From Chrysomallon squamiferum (Eukaryota > Mollusca > Gastropoda > Neomphalida > Peltospiridae): DNA of 64,000 nucleotides. The translations under genes and the position numbers were made by a program. The DNA lies in NCBI GenBank assembly GCA_012295275.1, contig CM022670.1, forward strand, positions 41,784,974 to 41,848,973, in the 5' to 3' direction. Of the stretch, positions 27,499 through 39,755 are shown in pieces; position 1 is the first letter of the stretch; each line of letters begins with the position of its first letter. Below the pieces are notes generated by a model that saw only the letters and a program-made list of their open reading frames with translations, was not told where the DNA came from and ran no database searches.

Positions 27499-27807
27499 CA
27501 AATTTGTGAGCGTTGTGTAAAATAATCACGTGAACTATTTATAACACTTTCCTCAGGGTTCTGTGTGTGAGAGAGAGATGATGTGCAGCTTGATCAAAAA
27601 CTCTGCACAGACTTAGTTCTTGTCATCAGTTGTGTTGTTAAAAAAAAAAAAAGAGTAGGATATGGAAATGTTGGATGATATATTAGTAATCACGATTTTT
27701 AATAACCAAAAACAAAACTCATTTTATTTTAAATATTTTAAAATTTTCCTCCTTTGAACTTATTTGTTCAAGGAGTTTTTGTTTCATTATTATTATTTTT
27801 ATTTTTA

Positions 27808-27839
<32 letters not shown>

Positions 27840-29659
27840 CTGTTTTGTATGTTTGTTAATTAAATCTTTTTGTGGTTGTAAGAGACAAAAGAAAAATGAC
27901 ATACAAATTACATTTAATCACATTTGTTCTATTTTCATAATTTATTTAGATTTCAACATTGTTTTGATCACCTTTTTTCTTTCTAAATTTAGCATCTTTT
28001 ACAAATAACTTAAATAGTTACTAAACTGAAAAATATGTAAACAGCCCTTTTTTTAACATTATTTTTACTTTAAAAACTCCTGTGTCAATATTTAAATTTT
28101 GGAATGTGCTGTTTTATGTTCTGTATCTAACAGGGTTTTGTAGGACATAAAATAAACAATCTGAAATAGGTTAAAGGAGTTGATATTCACTTAAAGAAAA
28201 AAAAAAAAGTGTTAAAATATCTGTTTTTGGACGAGACTTTATATCCGATGATAAAGTGACTGTTTCATAGGGTCGACTTCCCTGTAATGATAATAAGCTG
28301 CAGAAATTATGGAGATGATTTTTTTTCATAACGTTTCAAGGTTTCATTTTTTTTATAATAAAATTTTTGTTCACCCAGCAACTTGGAGCTTTGAAGTTTT
28401 TAATGTGGTAATAAATGAATATGTACCAGTAACCAGCGAGCGGTTGTCAGAAGTTACAGACAGCGGAGTATTTTCATTTTATTGTTAAACTTCTTTGTTG
28501 GTGTGCTTTCAGCTGAGACCAACACTGTGTACACCCTAGGTCAAGCTGACCTGATGTTCTTGTGTTACACAGCTGTATTCAGTGTTAACTCAGATGTGTG
28601 ACCAGGTATCTGAATAAAGTTTATGTTCTTATTTCTGTGTAGGTTTAAATAAACACTAATAAATGTTTAAAAAGAAAAAGTGATTGATGTTCACAGCAAC
28701 ATGGCTTGTATTTCTTCTTTATTTCATCTACAGTTACTTTCAGCACAAATTACAGTTAAAGTAGGGTTTATTTTTGAAAATGCAGATCTTGAATTGACAG
28801 TTCTGTAAATTTCAATAAACAAAAATATTTTTACAAAATTGTTTTTATTTCCATATTTTGTTATGTCACTGCCTTAAAACTCAGTCCCAGATCTTAATTA
28901 GTCCTTGTCTGTGCATTATAGTCTTAACAGTTGTGTATGTGCAATATCAACTGAATCAGCCTTAACTTTACACATTTATTTTGATATCTTCAGACTGTTG
29001 CTTTAAAATAATGTTATTATTATTAAATTCTACTACTACTACTTCTACTAGTACTACTATTATGATTTTATTATTACTAGATTCTACTACTACTACTACT
29101 GTTATAAACATTTTTTTACTTATTTTTTCTTTTTTAGAAAGTTTGTGTAAAAATATTTGCCTTGTTTTATGAAGTAAAAAAATAATAAAGAATGCAACGA
29201 TTAGATACAAATGCAATTTTTATGTATATTTGTATCCGTGTGTGTTTTGATCATACATAGATCTGCTGTTAAAGCAAAATATTGATTTGTTTATAAAAAT
29301 GTACATATTTTGTCAACAGTTTGAATTTAAACATTGTGTACAAATAAGAAGAAAGTTTAGTGAAGATTAAAGACTACTTGGTAGATTTTGTTTATTGAAA
29401 AAAGAATAAATGATTTCTTCCAACACCCTGGTTTTTTTTAAAAATAAATCAAAGTACTGTTAGAGAGATTCATCAACTTCATACAAGAACATTACTGTAT
29501 AAAATAATGATTGCTGTAAATGAAGTATAAGAGCTGCAGTAAAGTTTGTACAGATCAGAAGCAGTAGGTAACTCGTCATTCAAAACTATCTTTACAGCTG
29601 AAAATGAATCTTTTAAAAGGAATGGATCTCTTCTTCAGGTGTCTTTATATTTTAAATTT
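27499..29659 (+). other. CARM1 3' UTR and downstream intergenic DNA
   Basis: AATAAA at 28613-28618 is the likeliest CARM1 poly(A) signal, giving a 3' UTR of about 1.1 kb. It contains a (TTA)n-like run near 27786-27838 and an A-homopolymer near 27640. Beyond 28640 there is AT-rich DNA with an ACT/AGT trinucleotide patch at 29030-29100 and no gene signal. Confidence 0.55.
28613..28618 (+). terminator. Candidate CARM1 poly(A) signal
   Basis: AATAAA in TGAATAAAGTTTATG, about 1.1 kb after the stop codon and followed by GT/T-rich sequence. Confidence 0.6.
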
Positions 29660-30625
29660 ATTATTAATATCATAGACTGAACTGATAATATATTATACAA
29701 TATCCCATACACTGAACTGATAATACATTGTACAATATCCCATAGACTGAACTGATGATACATTGTACAATATCCCATAGACTGAACTGATGATACACTG
29801 TACAGTATCTCATAGACTGAACTGATAATACATTGTACAATATCTCATAGACTGAATTGATGATACATTGTACAATATCTCATAGACTGACCTGATCATA
29901 CATTGTACAATATCCCATAGACTGAACTGATGATACATTGTACAATAACTCATATTGAACTAACACCACAGTATCAGACTGAACTGATAATACATTGTAC
30001 AATATCTCAGACTGAACTGATGATACATTGTACAAAATTTCATAGACTGAACTGATGATACATTGTACAATATCTCATAGACTGAACTGATGATACATTG
30101 TACAATATCCCATAGACTGAACTGATGATACATTGTACAATATCCCATAGACTGAACTGATAATACATTGTACAATATCTCATAGACTGAACTGATGATA
30201 CATTGTACAATATCTCATAGACTGAACTGATAATACATTGTACAATATCTCATAGACTGAACTGATAATACATTGTACAATATCTCATGGACTGAACTGA
30301 TAATACATTGTACAATATCTCAGACTGAATTGATGATACATTGTACACTATCTCAGACTGAACTGATGATACATTGTACAATATCTCAGACTGAACTGAT
30401 AATACATTGTACAATAACTCATATTGAACTGATAATACATTGTACAATATCTCATAGACTGAACTGATAATACATTGTACAATATCTCAGACTGAACTGA
30501 TAATACATTGTACAATAACTCATATTGAACTGATAATACATTGTACAATATCTCAGACTGAACTGATAATACATTGTACAATATCTCATAGACTGAACTG
30601 ATAATACATTGTACAATATTTCAAA
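29660..30625. repeat. 35-bp tandem satellite (about 27 copies)
   Basis: Units of 32-36 bp with core ACTGAACTGATGATACATT then GTACAATATCTCATAG. The length variants differ by presence or absence of CATAG. Each unit contains the near-palindrome ATTGTACAAT. Long frames exist on both strands only because of periodicity. Confidence 0.95.
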
Positions 30626-30867
30626 CCGTTAGAAAAATAAAATGTATAATTCCACATGGTTTTAATTTATTTTTTATATGTGTATATATTATTTATTTAT
30701 TTATTTATTTATTTTCATTATCTTATTCTAGTTGTTTATATTTTATTTTATTTTTTTATTTTTCCGCCTTTCCATTAATACTCTAATGAAAATTCCTCCG
30801 ATCAAATTTAAAATTTAGTGATCATCCGAGAATAATTTTATTTCAATATATAAACCACCTGAATTTA

Positions 30868-30868
<1 letters not shown>

Positions 30869-30925
<57 letters not shown>
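30869..30925. repeat. (AAT)n microsatellite
   Basis: About 57 bp of AAT units in intergenic DNA; a shorter AAT patch follows after 20 bases. Confidence 0.93.
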
Positions 30926-30927
<2 letters not shown>

Positions 30928-31722
30928 CACAAGAACAAAAATAATAATAATAAAAACATTACATTTAATCTAATTATGCATACAGTAAAAATTCTCTTAC
31001 ACAAAAAATGTTCAGTGAAAATTTGGTGTCTCGTGCATACGTTCAAAAAGTGTTTTTGGAAACTGATGAGTGTCTTGACACGTGTTGTTAAGAAAGATAA
31101 AATAGTTTTACTGCGTGCGCTGTTAAAGAAATTGAGACCAGGAAAATAATCAGTTCAGAATTTACCGAGATGAAATCATGTTTAGTTTATATGTCACTAG
31201 AAATGTAGTGTCTAAATATGAAAGAATAATAATAATAATTTAGAAGAAAAACAATATATGGTAATGAAGTATGTTTACAAACGTGTATAAATATAAATTT
31301 TAAATATGTTTCGAAATTGTAAATAAAATCTAGACAAGTGTCGGTAGATACAGAAAAATTGTGGATTTAATTTACATTAATGTGTTTTATTTTTAAACTG
31401 ATGTAAGTGAAAATGTCAGAACTCTCCAGTATTTTGGAAATAAAGTTTTAAACTGTAGTTTTTGGTAATTGTTCAGCCTTAGAATGTTCAATGTACTTTT
31501 GATGATACAAAGAATTAGACTAAATGTGTTCTTATTTCAGACTTTTATTATTATTATTTTTATTTTATCCATGCTTCTACAAGTTTAAATAATAAAGTAA
31601 TTCAGTTAAAAATTATCTTGTTGAGTCATGGATCACTGCATTGTAATAATAATTAAATATGTAAGTCATGACGTCATAAGCCAAGTTGTAATGGTTGATA
31701 TGGCGTATGTTTTGTAGAAGTA

Positions 31723-32246
31723 CAGTGGTACCTCGAGTTACGAGTGTTGCTTTAAGTCGAAATGTTGCTTTAAGCCGCGAGCAAAACTCCGAGTTACGAG
31801 CGAGCTTCAGATATACCGCAGCTAGTTGGCGCAACGAACAACATAACATCCGGCCAGCATCCCGCGTCTCACTCATTTACTTCACGTGGATACCTCGCCA
31901 CGGAAGCATCTCTGTTGAGTTGTGCTCGCGTTTTTTACAGTATTTTGCCAAATTTCTTTATTTCTGGCCACGGATCGTAAGAAAGTGAGTGCAAAGGACA
32001 GTACTGAGAAGAAGAAGCTTCAATTCATAGAAAAACATGAGCAAGGTGTGCATGTAGTCGAACTGGCTAGGCAGTACGAGCGTAGAACTTCTACGATATG
32101 TACCATGCTGAAGCTAAAGGAGTCGATAAAGCCAGTAACTCCAGCCAAAGGCGTTAAAATAATGTGTGTGCTCTCCAAGATAAAACCAGTTTATTTTTTT
32201 ACATTCTGTTTTATTTTGTTTTTATACAATATTTGTCATTTATGAA

Positions 32247-32277
<31 letters not shown>

Positions 32278-32450
32278 AACAGGTTACAAAAAAAAAAAAG
32301 AAAAAAAAAAAAATGGTGGTTTTCGAGGGCTATAACGGATTAATGGTATTTCAATTAATTTCAGTTGGGAAAATTGATTTGATATATGAGCAAATTGAGA
32401 TAAGAGCTTGGTCACAGAACGAATTAAACTCGTAAGTTAAGGTACCACTG
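31723..32450 (+). mobile_element. Deleted pogo/Tigger-type DNA transposon
   Basis: The left end CAGTGGTACCTCGAGTTACG and the right end (read inward CAGTGGTACCTTAACTTACG) form imperfect terminal inverted repeats. A TA dinucleotide flanks each end (31721-31722 and 32451-32452), the target duplication expected of Tc1/mariner-pogo elements. It is 728 bp long. Only the N-terminal DNA-binding part of a transposase is present and the catalytic DDE/D domain is missing. Poly-T and poly-A tracts occupy the deleted middle. Confidence 0.88.
31979..32164 (+). pseudogene. Tigger/CENP-B-like transposase N-terminal fragment
   Basis: A translated stretch of about 60 residues resembles the psq/CENP-B helix-turn-helix that starts pogo-family transposases (KLQFIEKHEQGVHVVELARQ, then a Ser-Thr-Ile recognition helix and a Lys-rich turn). 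It then runs into unrelated sequence and a stop. There is no catalytic domain, so it is a non-autonomous relic. Confidence 0.75.
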
Positions 32451-32819
32451 TATTTTGTTGTTATTATGTAACAAGTGATGTTAGATTACTCAAAACAATA
32501 AAATAATGAATTACAAAGACTGTATTTTGTATTAAATCATTTATACGCCCCATCATAATCGTGTACCTGTAAATATTTGTCAAATAAACGTCTATTCGTA
32601 AGCGAACCCGTGTAAGTAGGTCATCTGATGTTGTTTAAAAGTTGAAACAGAAATTTGATGTAAGAGAAAAACAACAAAACCTGCGCTGATCCGAGACGTG
32701 AAACTGGAAGCTGCGCGAAGCGAGCAGTTTACTCGAACGAGAGTATCGATTGTAGCGGTTTAGACAGCGATGTTAGTTTCCAAGGTAGCAAACATCCGAG
32801 TAGTGTACCCGGTCAGTGC

Positions 32820-35800
32820 GTGTGTCAGTGTGTGAATAATGGCGGCGTTGTACTGCAGGACAGGTGGAAGGTTCTCAGGGTGTGTGCGGTTGTGTTTGTG
32901 CTGGGACTTGTCATCTACCAGCTCATGTTACACATGTCAAAACCTCGGGTAAGTTTATCAAATACATTCAAACTTAGTGAAAATAGTGAAAATAAAACAG
33001 ACGGCATAGCTAAAATGAATTTGTATACTTCCATATTGGATTTTGTTGCAAGAAACCAGTCTTTGCTGACAATGAAGTACGCGAACAGTATTGTAGCCAT
33101 GGATTGTCGTTTTTAGTATTTCTCTATCATTTATAACGATTATTACTTTTTTTAAATTTTGTATTTTACATTTTCTGTGAATTCGCAAGAAAGAGCAGAA
33201 ATTAAAAAAAAAAAAAAAAAAAAAAAAACAAGGAAACAACCAGCAACCAATGATTGCCGAGGATGTATTTGTATCATTAAAAATAAAACCATTTACTTAG
33301 AAGTAAAAGTACTTTTACGCTAATTAACCACGCTTGTACTAAAAATCTAATAAAATAATAATAAAAGCAAGCATCTGGAATTATAAAATAATTTATACTT
33401 TTAGCATTTGCTAAAAATAAACTTTAATTGTGGTTCAGTATGTATCGAGTGTCATTAATAGTTTTTTCATTAATTTTACAGAATTTATAATTCTCTTTCT
33501 TACTATTATTATTTTTTTTTCGTTTATTCATTTTTACTTTATTCTGATCTTAAATAATAAATAAATAAATATATACGTATGTACAGAAATAAAATTAAAA
33601 TCTTACAAAAAACCTTTACTTCATAAAAAAGATATATCTATACTTTAAAGTAGGGCGCAGAACTTACATACTGTGGGTGGGGTTTGACAGACACGCACAG
33701 AGTGAGTATGTTAAACATATAAATCTAACAAATATGTTTGGTTCACTAGTACTGGTAAATTAGTGTGGATTTGATAATTTATCATAATGTATGAAAAAAA
33801 ATACGTGTTCAAAAACGTTGGGTGGATAAAAGGAAGTCACTGTATATCACATGACTTTTTAAACATTAAAAATTAACATTGCCGATATCTACACTAATGC
33901 ATTATTAAACTCGTATTCATGTTTTGTCAATGATAATTGCTTAACGATTTTATTTTACATGCAGACATTCTTTCGTGAAGGTTTTCTATATGTCAGCCAT
34001 TAACGTTCCGTTTTCTATATACCAGCTACAGTTTTGTACGTTTTATATATACCAGCTACAGTTTTGTACGTTTTCTATATACCAGCTACAGTTTTGTACG
34101 TTTTCTATATACCAGCTACAGTTTTGTACGTTTTCTATATACCAGCTACAGTTTTGTACGTTTTCTATATACCAGCTACAGTTTTGTACGTTTTGTATAT
34201 GTCAGCCATTAACGTTTTCTATATACCAGCTACAGTTTTGAACGTTTTGTATATGTCAGCCATTAACGTTTTCTATATACCAGCTACAGTTTTGTACGTT
34301 TTCTATATACCAGCTACAGTTTTGTACGTTTTGTATATGTCAGCCATTAACGTTTTCTATATACAGTTTTTGAACGTTTTGTATATGTCAGCCATTAACG
34401 TTTTCTATATACCAGCTACAGTTTTGAACGTTTTCTATATATCAACCATTAACGTTTTCTATATTTTTTGTACGTACATTTTGATATATATATATATATA
34501 TATATATTGTATTTTGAACGTTTTGTATTTATATACCAGCTACAGATATGCAACCATTAACGTTCCGTTTTCTGTATGTGTTTTGAACGTTTTCTATGTT
34601 TATTTTGTAGATAATATATATATATATATTGTTGATTTATTAGGTTTTTGTATGTTTTCTAGATAATAACTGCTGATATTGGGTTTTGTATGTTTTCTAG
34701 ATAATAACTGCTGATATTGGGTTTTGTGTGTTTTCTAGATAATAACTGCTGATATTGGGTTTTGTGTGTTTTCTAGATAATAACTGCTGATATAGGGTTT
34801 TGTGTGTTTTCTAGATAATAACTACTGATATTGGGTTTTGTATGTTTTCTAGATAATAACTACTGATGTGTTTGTATGTTTTCTAGATAATAACTGCTGA
34901 TATTGGGTTTTGTATGTTTTCTAGATAATAACTGCTGATATTGGATTTTCTGTGTTTTCTAGATAATAACTGCTGATATTGGGTTTTGTGTGTTTTCTAG
35001 ATAATAACTGATGATATTGGGTTTTGTATGTTTTCTAGACAGCAACTACTAACTTTGTTTTCTATGTTTTATCGATAACAACTACTGACGTAGTATATTG
35101 TATGTTTTGTAGACAACTACTGATGTAGTGTTTTTTTTATTTTTACAGACAGCAACTACTGACGTTTTTGTAGATTGTGAGACAAATTTCACTTCTAAGG
35201 AAGGAGCTGTTTTCATCCCTGAAGAATCAGTTCTTACAAAACTTCGACATTTCGATCTCGTCTGTTTGTATCACAGGTAAGTCAGGATTATCCAAAAATT
35301 CAGGAATATTTACATCACAAATTCAGGAATATTTACATCACAAAGACAGGAATATTTACACCACAAAGACAGGAATATTTACATCACAAAAACAGGAATA
35401 TTTACATCAGTTAACAGAGATACATGTTCAGTGTACAAAGTGTTAATGTAATTATCATACACATCATACAAACAGCATTATTGATTTGTTATCTAATTTC
35501 CTGTAAACACTGCACATAATAATTTTATTCCATGTTTTATTCCATGTTTATATAGAGTTTATATAATTAGTAATCGTATACATATCCTTAGCACATATAT
35601 TATATATAACAACCATTGATGTATTTTTAGCTGTACCACGTAGATGTATTGTATAACAAATTATGTGCATTTTAAATATAACTAATGGTGTATCAATGGT
35701 GTAGTTTTCAGATGTGTCTCATATATATATTTATTTATATATATATATATAAAACAAATTAATGATGTATATTTCAGATATGTCACAAACATACAGACAG

Positions 35801-37127
35801 TGTGTCACAGAAAGGAGAGACTGGGGGGATTAGATCATGGTGGGTGGGATATTTGTGTGGACTCTGATAATCCCCTGAAACCGTCGTGCCTTGTGTATTC
35901 ATTAGGGTAAGTAATTAGTTGAAAATGTACGAAACAGATGAATATGAAAATACTGCGTATTTCTGTATACTGAGCGTTTCACATATAATTTAATATTATC
36001 TTGTAATATGTTTTGTTGCAAAGGCTTAACCCGATTACTACAAACGTACAAAATGTTGGTAATATGACTAATCCTATGTTTATTATTCCAGTTTCATTTC
36101 GAAGCTCAAAGGGAAAGCGATTATGAACTCAGTCTATATATAACGTGCATGAGTAAAATCTATACACGCTTTTCAGATTTTGAAAGCTTTGAATAAATGG
36201 ATTACGTAATATGTTAAGATGATTAGCGAAGAATATATATAAATATCTCGAATGAAATACTTAATCTGACCTTTTATCTGAATAAATGAGAAAGAGAGAG
36301 AGAGAGAGAGTGTGTGTGTGTGTGTGTGTGTGTTAATAAATTAAAAATAAAACCATATAATGCAACCAACCAAACAAACCAGTACATAAATAAATATATA
36401 AATTTACTTACAGAGATCTTTATTTTATATTTAACAATTACTTTAGTTTATTAAGATCCTCACACAAATTAAAAACAGTTTGGAATTTTTTTTTTCTTCT
36501 GAACATTACAATCATTGTTAAACTGAACAAGACAGCTCTTTATATTTAGTGATAATTAATTAATAAGACATGCAAATAATTACGCTTATTTATTAAGATC
36601 TTTAACGAAAAAAATGTTGAACGTTGCAAATAGTCTATTTTCAAAGTCGAGACACCTGGTTGAGTTGTTTGACTTCAGTTTTATAACCGTGTTTAACATG
36701 TATAACTTCAGCTTTGCGCAGTGGCGATACCGTAGCCAGTGAGGTTTATCCGAGGCGTGGTTATTGCTATTTGAAAACTATTCCCAATACCCAGAACGGA
36801 CGCCCTTCATTGGGCGATAAGTTCAATTTTTGATAGCCCCTACGGGGGCAAATACACAAAATAAAAATAGTTTAGATTTAGTTTCTTAACAGAATTTTGT
36901 CTCCTTTTTTTTCATGAAGATGTTGTAAACTGTAATCAGTTTATTTAAATGGTGACGTTGCCTGAAGATAACAATCACTGTGAAACTGAACAATGCATTT
37001 ATCTATATATAATGAAAAATTAAAAGATAATAAGAGAGGCAAATAAATAAATAAATACAAGGAAGGAAGGAAGCAACCAACAAGCTAACCAACCAAAGAA
37101 ACAACAACAACAACAAAATAATAATAA

Positions 37128-37195
<68 letters not shown>

Positions 37196-39243
37196 TAAAT
37201 AAATAAATAAATAAAAATAAAAACAGTTCTCAGTTAAAGTTAGAGTAATCTTTATTTGCTTTATATTTAACAATTACGCTTATTTATTAAGATCCTTAAC
37301 GAAAAAAATGTTGAACGTTGCAAATGGTCTAGTTTCAAAGTCGAGACACCTGGTTGAGTTGTTTGACATCAGTTTTATAACCGTGTTTAACATGCGTAAC
37401 TTCAGCTTTGCGCAGTGGCGATACCGTAGCCAGTGAGGTTTATCCGAGGCGTGGTTATTGCTATTTGAAAACTATTCCCAATACCCAGAACGGACGCCCT
37501 TCATTGGGCGGCAAGTTCAATTTTTGATAGCCTCTACGGGGGCAAATGCACAAAATAAAAATAGTTTCGGTTTATTTTTGTAAATATCTTATTGTATCCT
37601 TTTTTTTTTCATGAAGCTGTTGTAAAGTATAATCACTTTATTTAAATGGTGACCTTTCCTGAAGATAACAATTTTTGATAGCGGGGGCAAATAAAATACA
37701 TTTTTCATCTTTTATCTTTACGAAGAGAATGCCAAACATTTGTTATTGTCTTGATGAGTGAATTTCTTCTCAGTGAAGTAAAGGACGATTGGGATCAGTT
37801 ATAAACATATAACAGTTGTTTTTGATACACTAATACACTTTTATTATAAGGTAGACTCTGAGGCAATATATTTATAATAATGATGAATCTGAAATTCTGT
37901 ATTAATCCACTTTACTACACATTAACAAGGATACTATTAACACTATGTGTATAATAATGGCTGCATGTAAAATCCATCACATTTTTTAAAAATACACCAT
38001 ATTTATATAGTTTTTCTCTTTTTTCTTCCTTCTTTTCCATTAGAATCAACTTCAACTTTTTATTCGACGACTCTATAGCGAGTAAATATTTGTGTGAAGT
38101 TCATTCCTTTGATCCAAGGTAGGTATATGTTTACATGCTATATGTATATTTTTGTGTGTGTTTATGTATGTGTGTGTGTGTGTTTATTTATGTATGTATA
38201 TGTAGGTAGGTTTCTGTATTCATATGTGTTTGTGTGTGTGTATCTACCTATCTATATATAAACGTGTATGTATGTATGTATGTATGTATATTTATGTATA
38301 TATGTATGTAAAATACTCATGTACGTATGGTTACATTTTCGTTATATTTATTATATATGTATGTAGATGTCTTTATACATATTTATGTATATTAGTAGGT
38401 ACAAATGTTTTGTTTGACAGTATCAGTTTTCAAGAACATGATCGCTCAATATTATTACACTAATTTGTGAACTGATATACTGATTTGACGTTTTGACAGT
38501 ATGGGCTTAGAAGAACATGATCATGCCGCACGTGTACATTTCCATCCAGTGGCCATCTCCAACGTAACGAAAATCAACAGAAAAGGGAGAAAACATATTA
38601 CACTAGAAGGCGCTAGAACAATTCTTGATCACGAACAGGTATGACATATATATACCTCAACTTATAAATATATTTAGAATCTATAGCATATGTAAACGTA
38701 TGTCAATAACTATACAGTTACACCTACATAAACATATGCTTATAGTCCCATCTTGATACGTTTGTTATCCGTATATATATTTTTTCGTTGGTATTAATTG
38801 AAACAAATGTCGTTAACTTTTACAAATGTAGTTAGGTGCTAAGTCATATGACTACCTATGACGCTAATAAAATCGGCGTATTTTGTTTTCAGAGAACTAT
38901 AGACGTAATGAAGATGGATGTCGGTGGTGTCGAGTGGCCTGTGTTGGACTACGTTGCTCAGACTGCTGGGATCGTGTCGCAGATCGTGGTCGAGCTGCAC
39001 GACTTCAAACTGATAAACGGCGAGAAGAAAGAGGGCCACAGCAGCAGAAGTGATTACGTAGCAAAACTTGATGTTCTCAGAAAACTGCACGACGCTGGCT
39101 TCAGAATATTTCACAGTGAACCAGATTTGGCTTGCAGGTTCCGTTCTGTGTACGGGCCTGACTGGAGCAATTGTTACAAAGTGTCTATGGTCAAACATCA
39201 GGAAACAAAAACAAATGGCTTTTTGTCTGGCTGGTTAAACTGA
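32820..39243 (+). CDS. METTL24-like methyltransferase-domain protein, type II membrane anchor
   Basis: Six exons read in one frame: 32820-32948, 35149-35276, 35778-35906, 38044-38118, 38500-38638, 38893-39243, about 316 codons. Exon 1 encodes a basic stretch then a hydrophobic segment of about 20 residues ending MLHMSKPR, a likely signal anchor. The rest matches the METTL24 family (Methyltransf_22-type domain): a DHGGWDIC motif, CLVYSLGINFNFLFDD, EVHSFDPSMG, IDVMKMDVGGVEWPVL (acidic/Gly motif typical of these folds), QIVVELHDF and a C-terminal YKVSMVK. The substrate is unknown for the family. The initiation codon is unresolved: the frame is open back to 32664 without an ATG, and the first in-frame ATG (32925) lies inside the membrane segment. 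An ATG at 32839 is in another frame. An unseen upstream exon or a base error is possible. Introns carry three minisatellites, and intron 3 carries two U4 genes. Confidence 0.82.
33975..34620 (+). repeat. 30-bp minisatellite in METTL24-like intron 1
   Basis: Units of about 30 bp with TTTTCTATATACCAGCTACA then GTTTTGTACG alternate with a related unit TATGTCAGCCATTAACG. The array decays into TA runs at 34484-34508 and 34615-34630. Confidence 0.92.
34637..35173 (+). repeat. 38-bp minisatellite carrying the METTL24-like exon 2 acceptor
   Basis: About ten units of 38 bp (TGTTTTCTAGATAATAACTG then CTGATATTGGGTTTTGTA), becoming more diverged toward the right. The last unit spans the true junction: TTTTTACAG then exon ACAGCAACTACTGACG at 35149. 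Each unit keeps a pyrimidine tract plus AG followed by an exon-start-like sequence, so the array is a series of candidate acceptors. Confidence 0.88.
35294..35410 (+). repeat. 23-bp minisatellite after the METTL24-like exon 2 donor
   Basis: About five units of CAGGAATATTTACATCACAA(A/G) begin some 20 bases inside intron 2, whose donor is at 35277. Confidence 0.9.
36291..36332. repeat. Compound (GA)n(GT)n microsatellite
   Basis: A GA run passes directly into a GT run, in METTL24-like intron 3, upstream of the first U4 copy. Confidence 0.93.
36710..36851 (+). ncRNA. U4 spliceosomal snRNA, copy 1
   Basis: U4 pairs with U6 in the U4/U6.U5 tri-snRNP and is released on spliceosome activation. The 142-nt sequence begins AGCTTTGCGCAGTGGC (U4/U6 stem II). 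It continues with the 5' stem-loop containing the kink-turn CCAGTGAGG...CCGAGGCG that binds SNU13/15.5K, then TTGAAAACTATTCCCAATAC (stem I side). A short central hairpin GCCC-TTCATT-GGGC, the Sm site AATTTTTGA and a terminal hairpin GCCCC-TACG-GGGGC follow. Relative to vertebrate U4 the 5' stem shows paired changes (ACC/GGT for AUC/GAU), supporting function. It matches the array consensus, and an octamer ATGCAAAT lies at 36570, about 140 bases upstream. The exact 3' end is estimated. Confidence 0.95.
37404..37545 (+). ncRNA. U4 snRNA, copy 2
   Basis: Inside METTL24-like intron 3. It differs from the consensus at GGCGGCAAG (for GGCGATAAG) after the central hairpin. It also has CCTC in the 5' arm of the terminal hairpin, which leaves one mismatch. 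The U6-pairing regions, kink-turn and Sm site are intact. Confidence 0.93.
37669..37690 (+). pseudogene. Truncated U4 3' end (recombination remnant)
   Basis: Spacer sequence (GAAGATAACA) passes directly into CAATTTTTGATAGC and GGGGGCAA, that is the U4 Sm site and half of the terminal hairpin. All upstream U4 sequence is missing, so it is a junction scar rather than a gene. Confidence 0.75.
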
Positions 39244-39417
39244 TGCATCATGGGAATCGGGGAACAAAACGTTTATTTGCTAAACTGAATGTTGTATCAC
39301 AGAAAGTGTGTCAAGCTCGTTGACTGACTAGAAATTTAAAACCTGTCTTAATCGTTTGTAAACCAATAAACATTTCAATCACGTACATGCTCTCCAAGAA
39401 TAAGTTTTGAAAAGGAA

Positions 39418-39451
<34 letters not shown>

Positions 39452-39484
39452 GTAGAATAAACATAAAATAAGAGAAAAGAAGAA

Positions 39485-39521
<37 letters not shown>

Positions 39522-39720
39522 GACAACAAACAAACAAATAAATATAGACTGTAATGAAATGGTGGTAGATTTTCTCACAAATATTTACTGTTACTGTTGC
39601 TTTGTTTTTATGCCATTCTGAATCCATTTATCGTCTTTTATACTTTTTCATATTGACACAAGCTCAGTTTAAAATATTTACATTTTATTTTCGTCTATTC
39701 TGATTTTAGTTTTTTCGTAA

Positions 39721-39755
<35 letters not shown>

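Larger units (their letters stand above)
36478..37692 (+). repeat. Left part of the U4 snRNA tandem array (inside METTL24-like intron 3)
   Basis: Two U4 units with a 694-bp period, preceded from about 36478 by a degraded spacer copy and followed by a fused U4 remnant. The spacer after copy 1 resembles both later spacer types, with an (AAT)n block at 37130-37190. METTL24-like exons 4-6 (38044-39243) then interrupt the array. Confidence 0.9.

Noticed and set aside
29960-30581. Open frames on both strands with repeated MYNVLSVQS or HCTISQTEL residues
   Set aside because: Artefacts of the 35-bp satellite; there is no start context or homology.
33975-34666. Long open frames with repeated YIPATVLYV or IYQLQFCTF residues
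   Set aside because: Periodic translation of a 30-bp intronic minisatellite; more than one frame is open.
34034-35446. Alternative reading of METTL24-like exon 2 as MRQISLLRKELFSSLKNQ...
   Set aside because: Only the frame starting at 35149 keeps phase into exon 3 (RYVTNIQTVC...GGWDIC) and matches the family.
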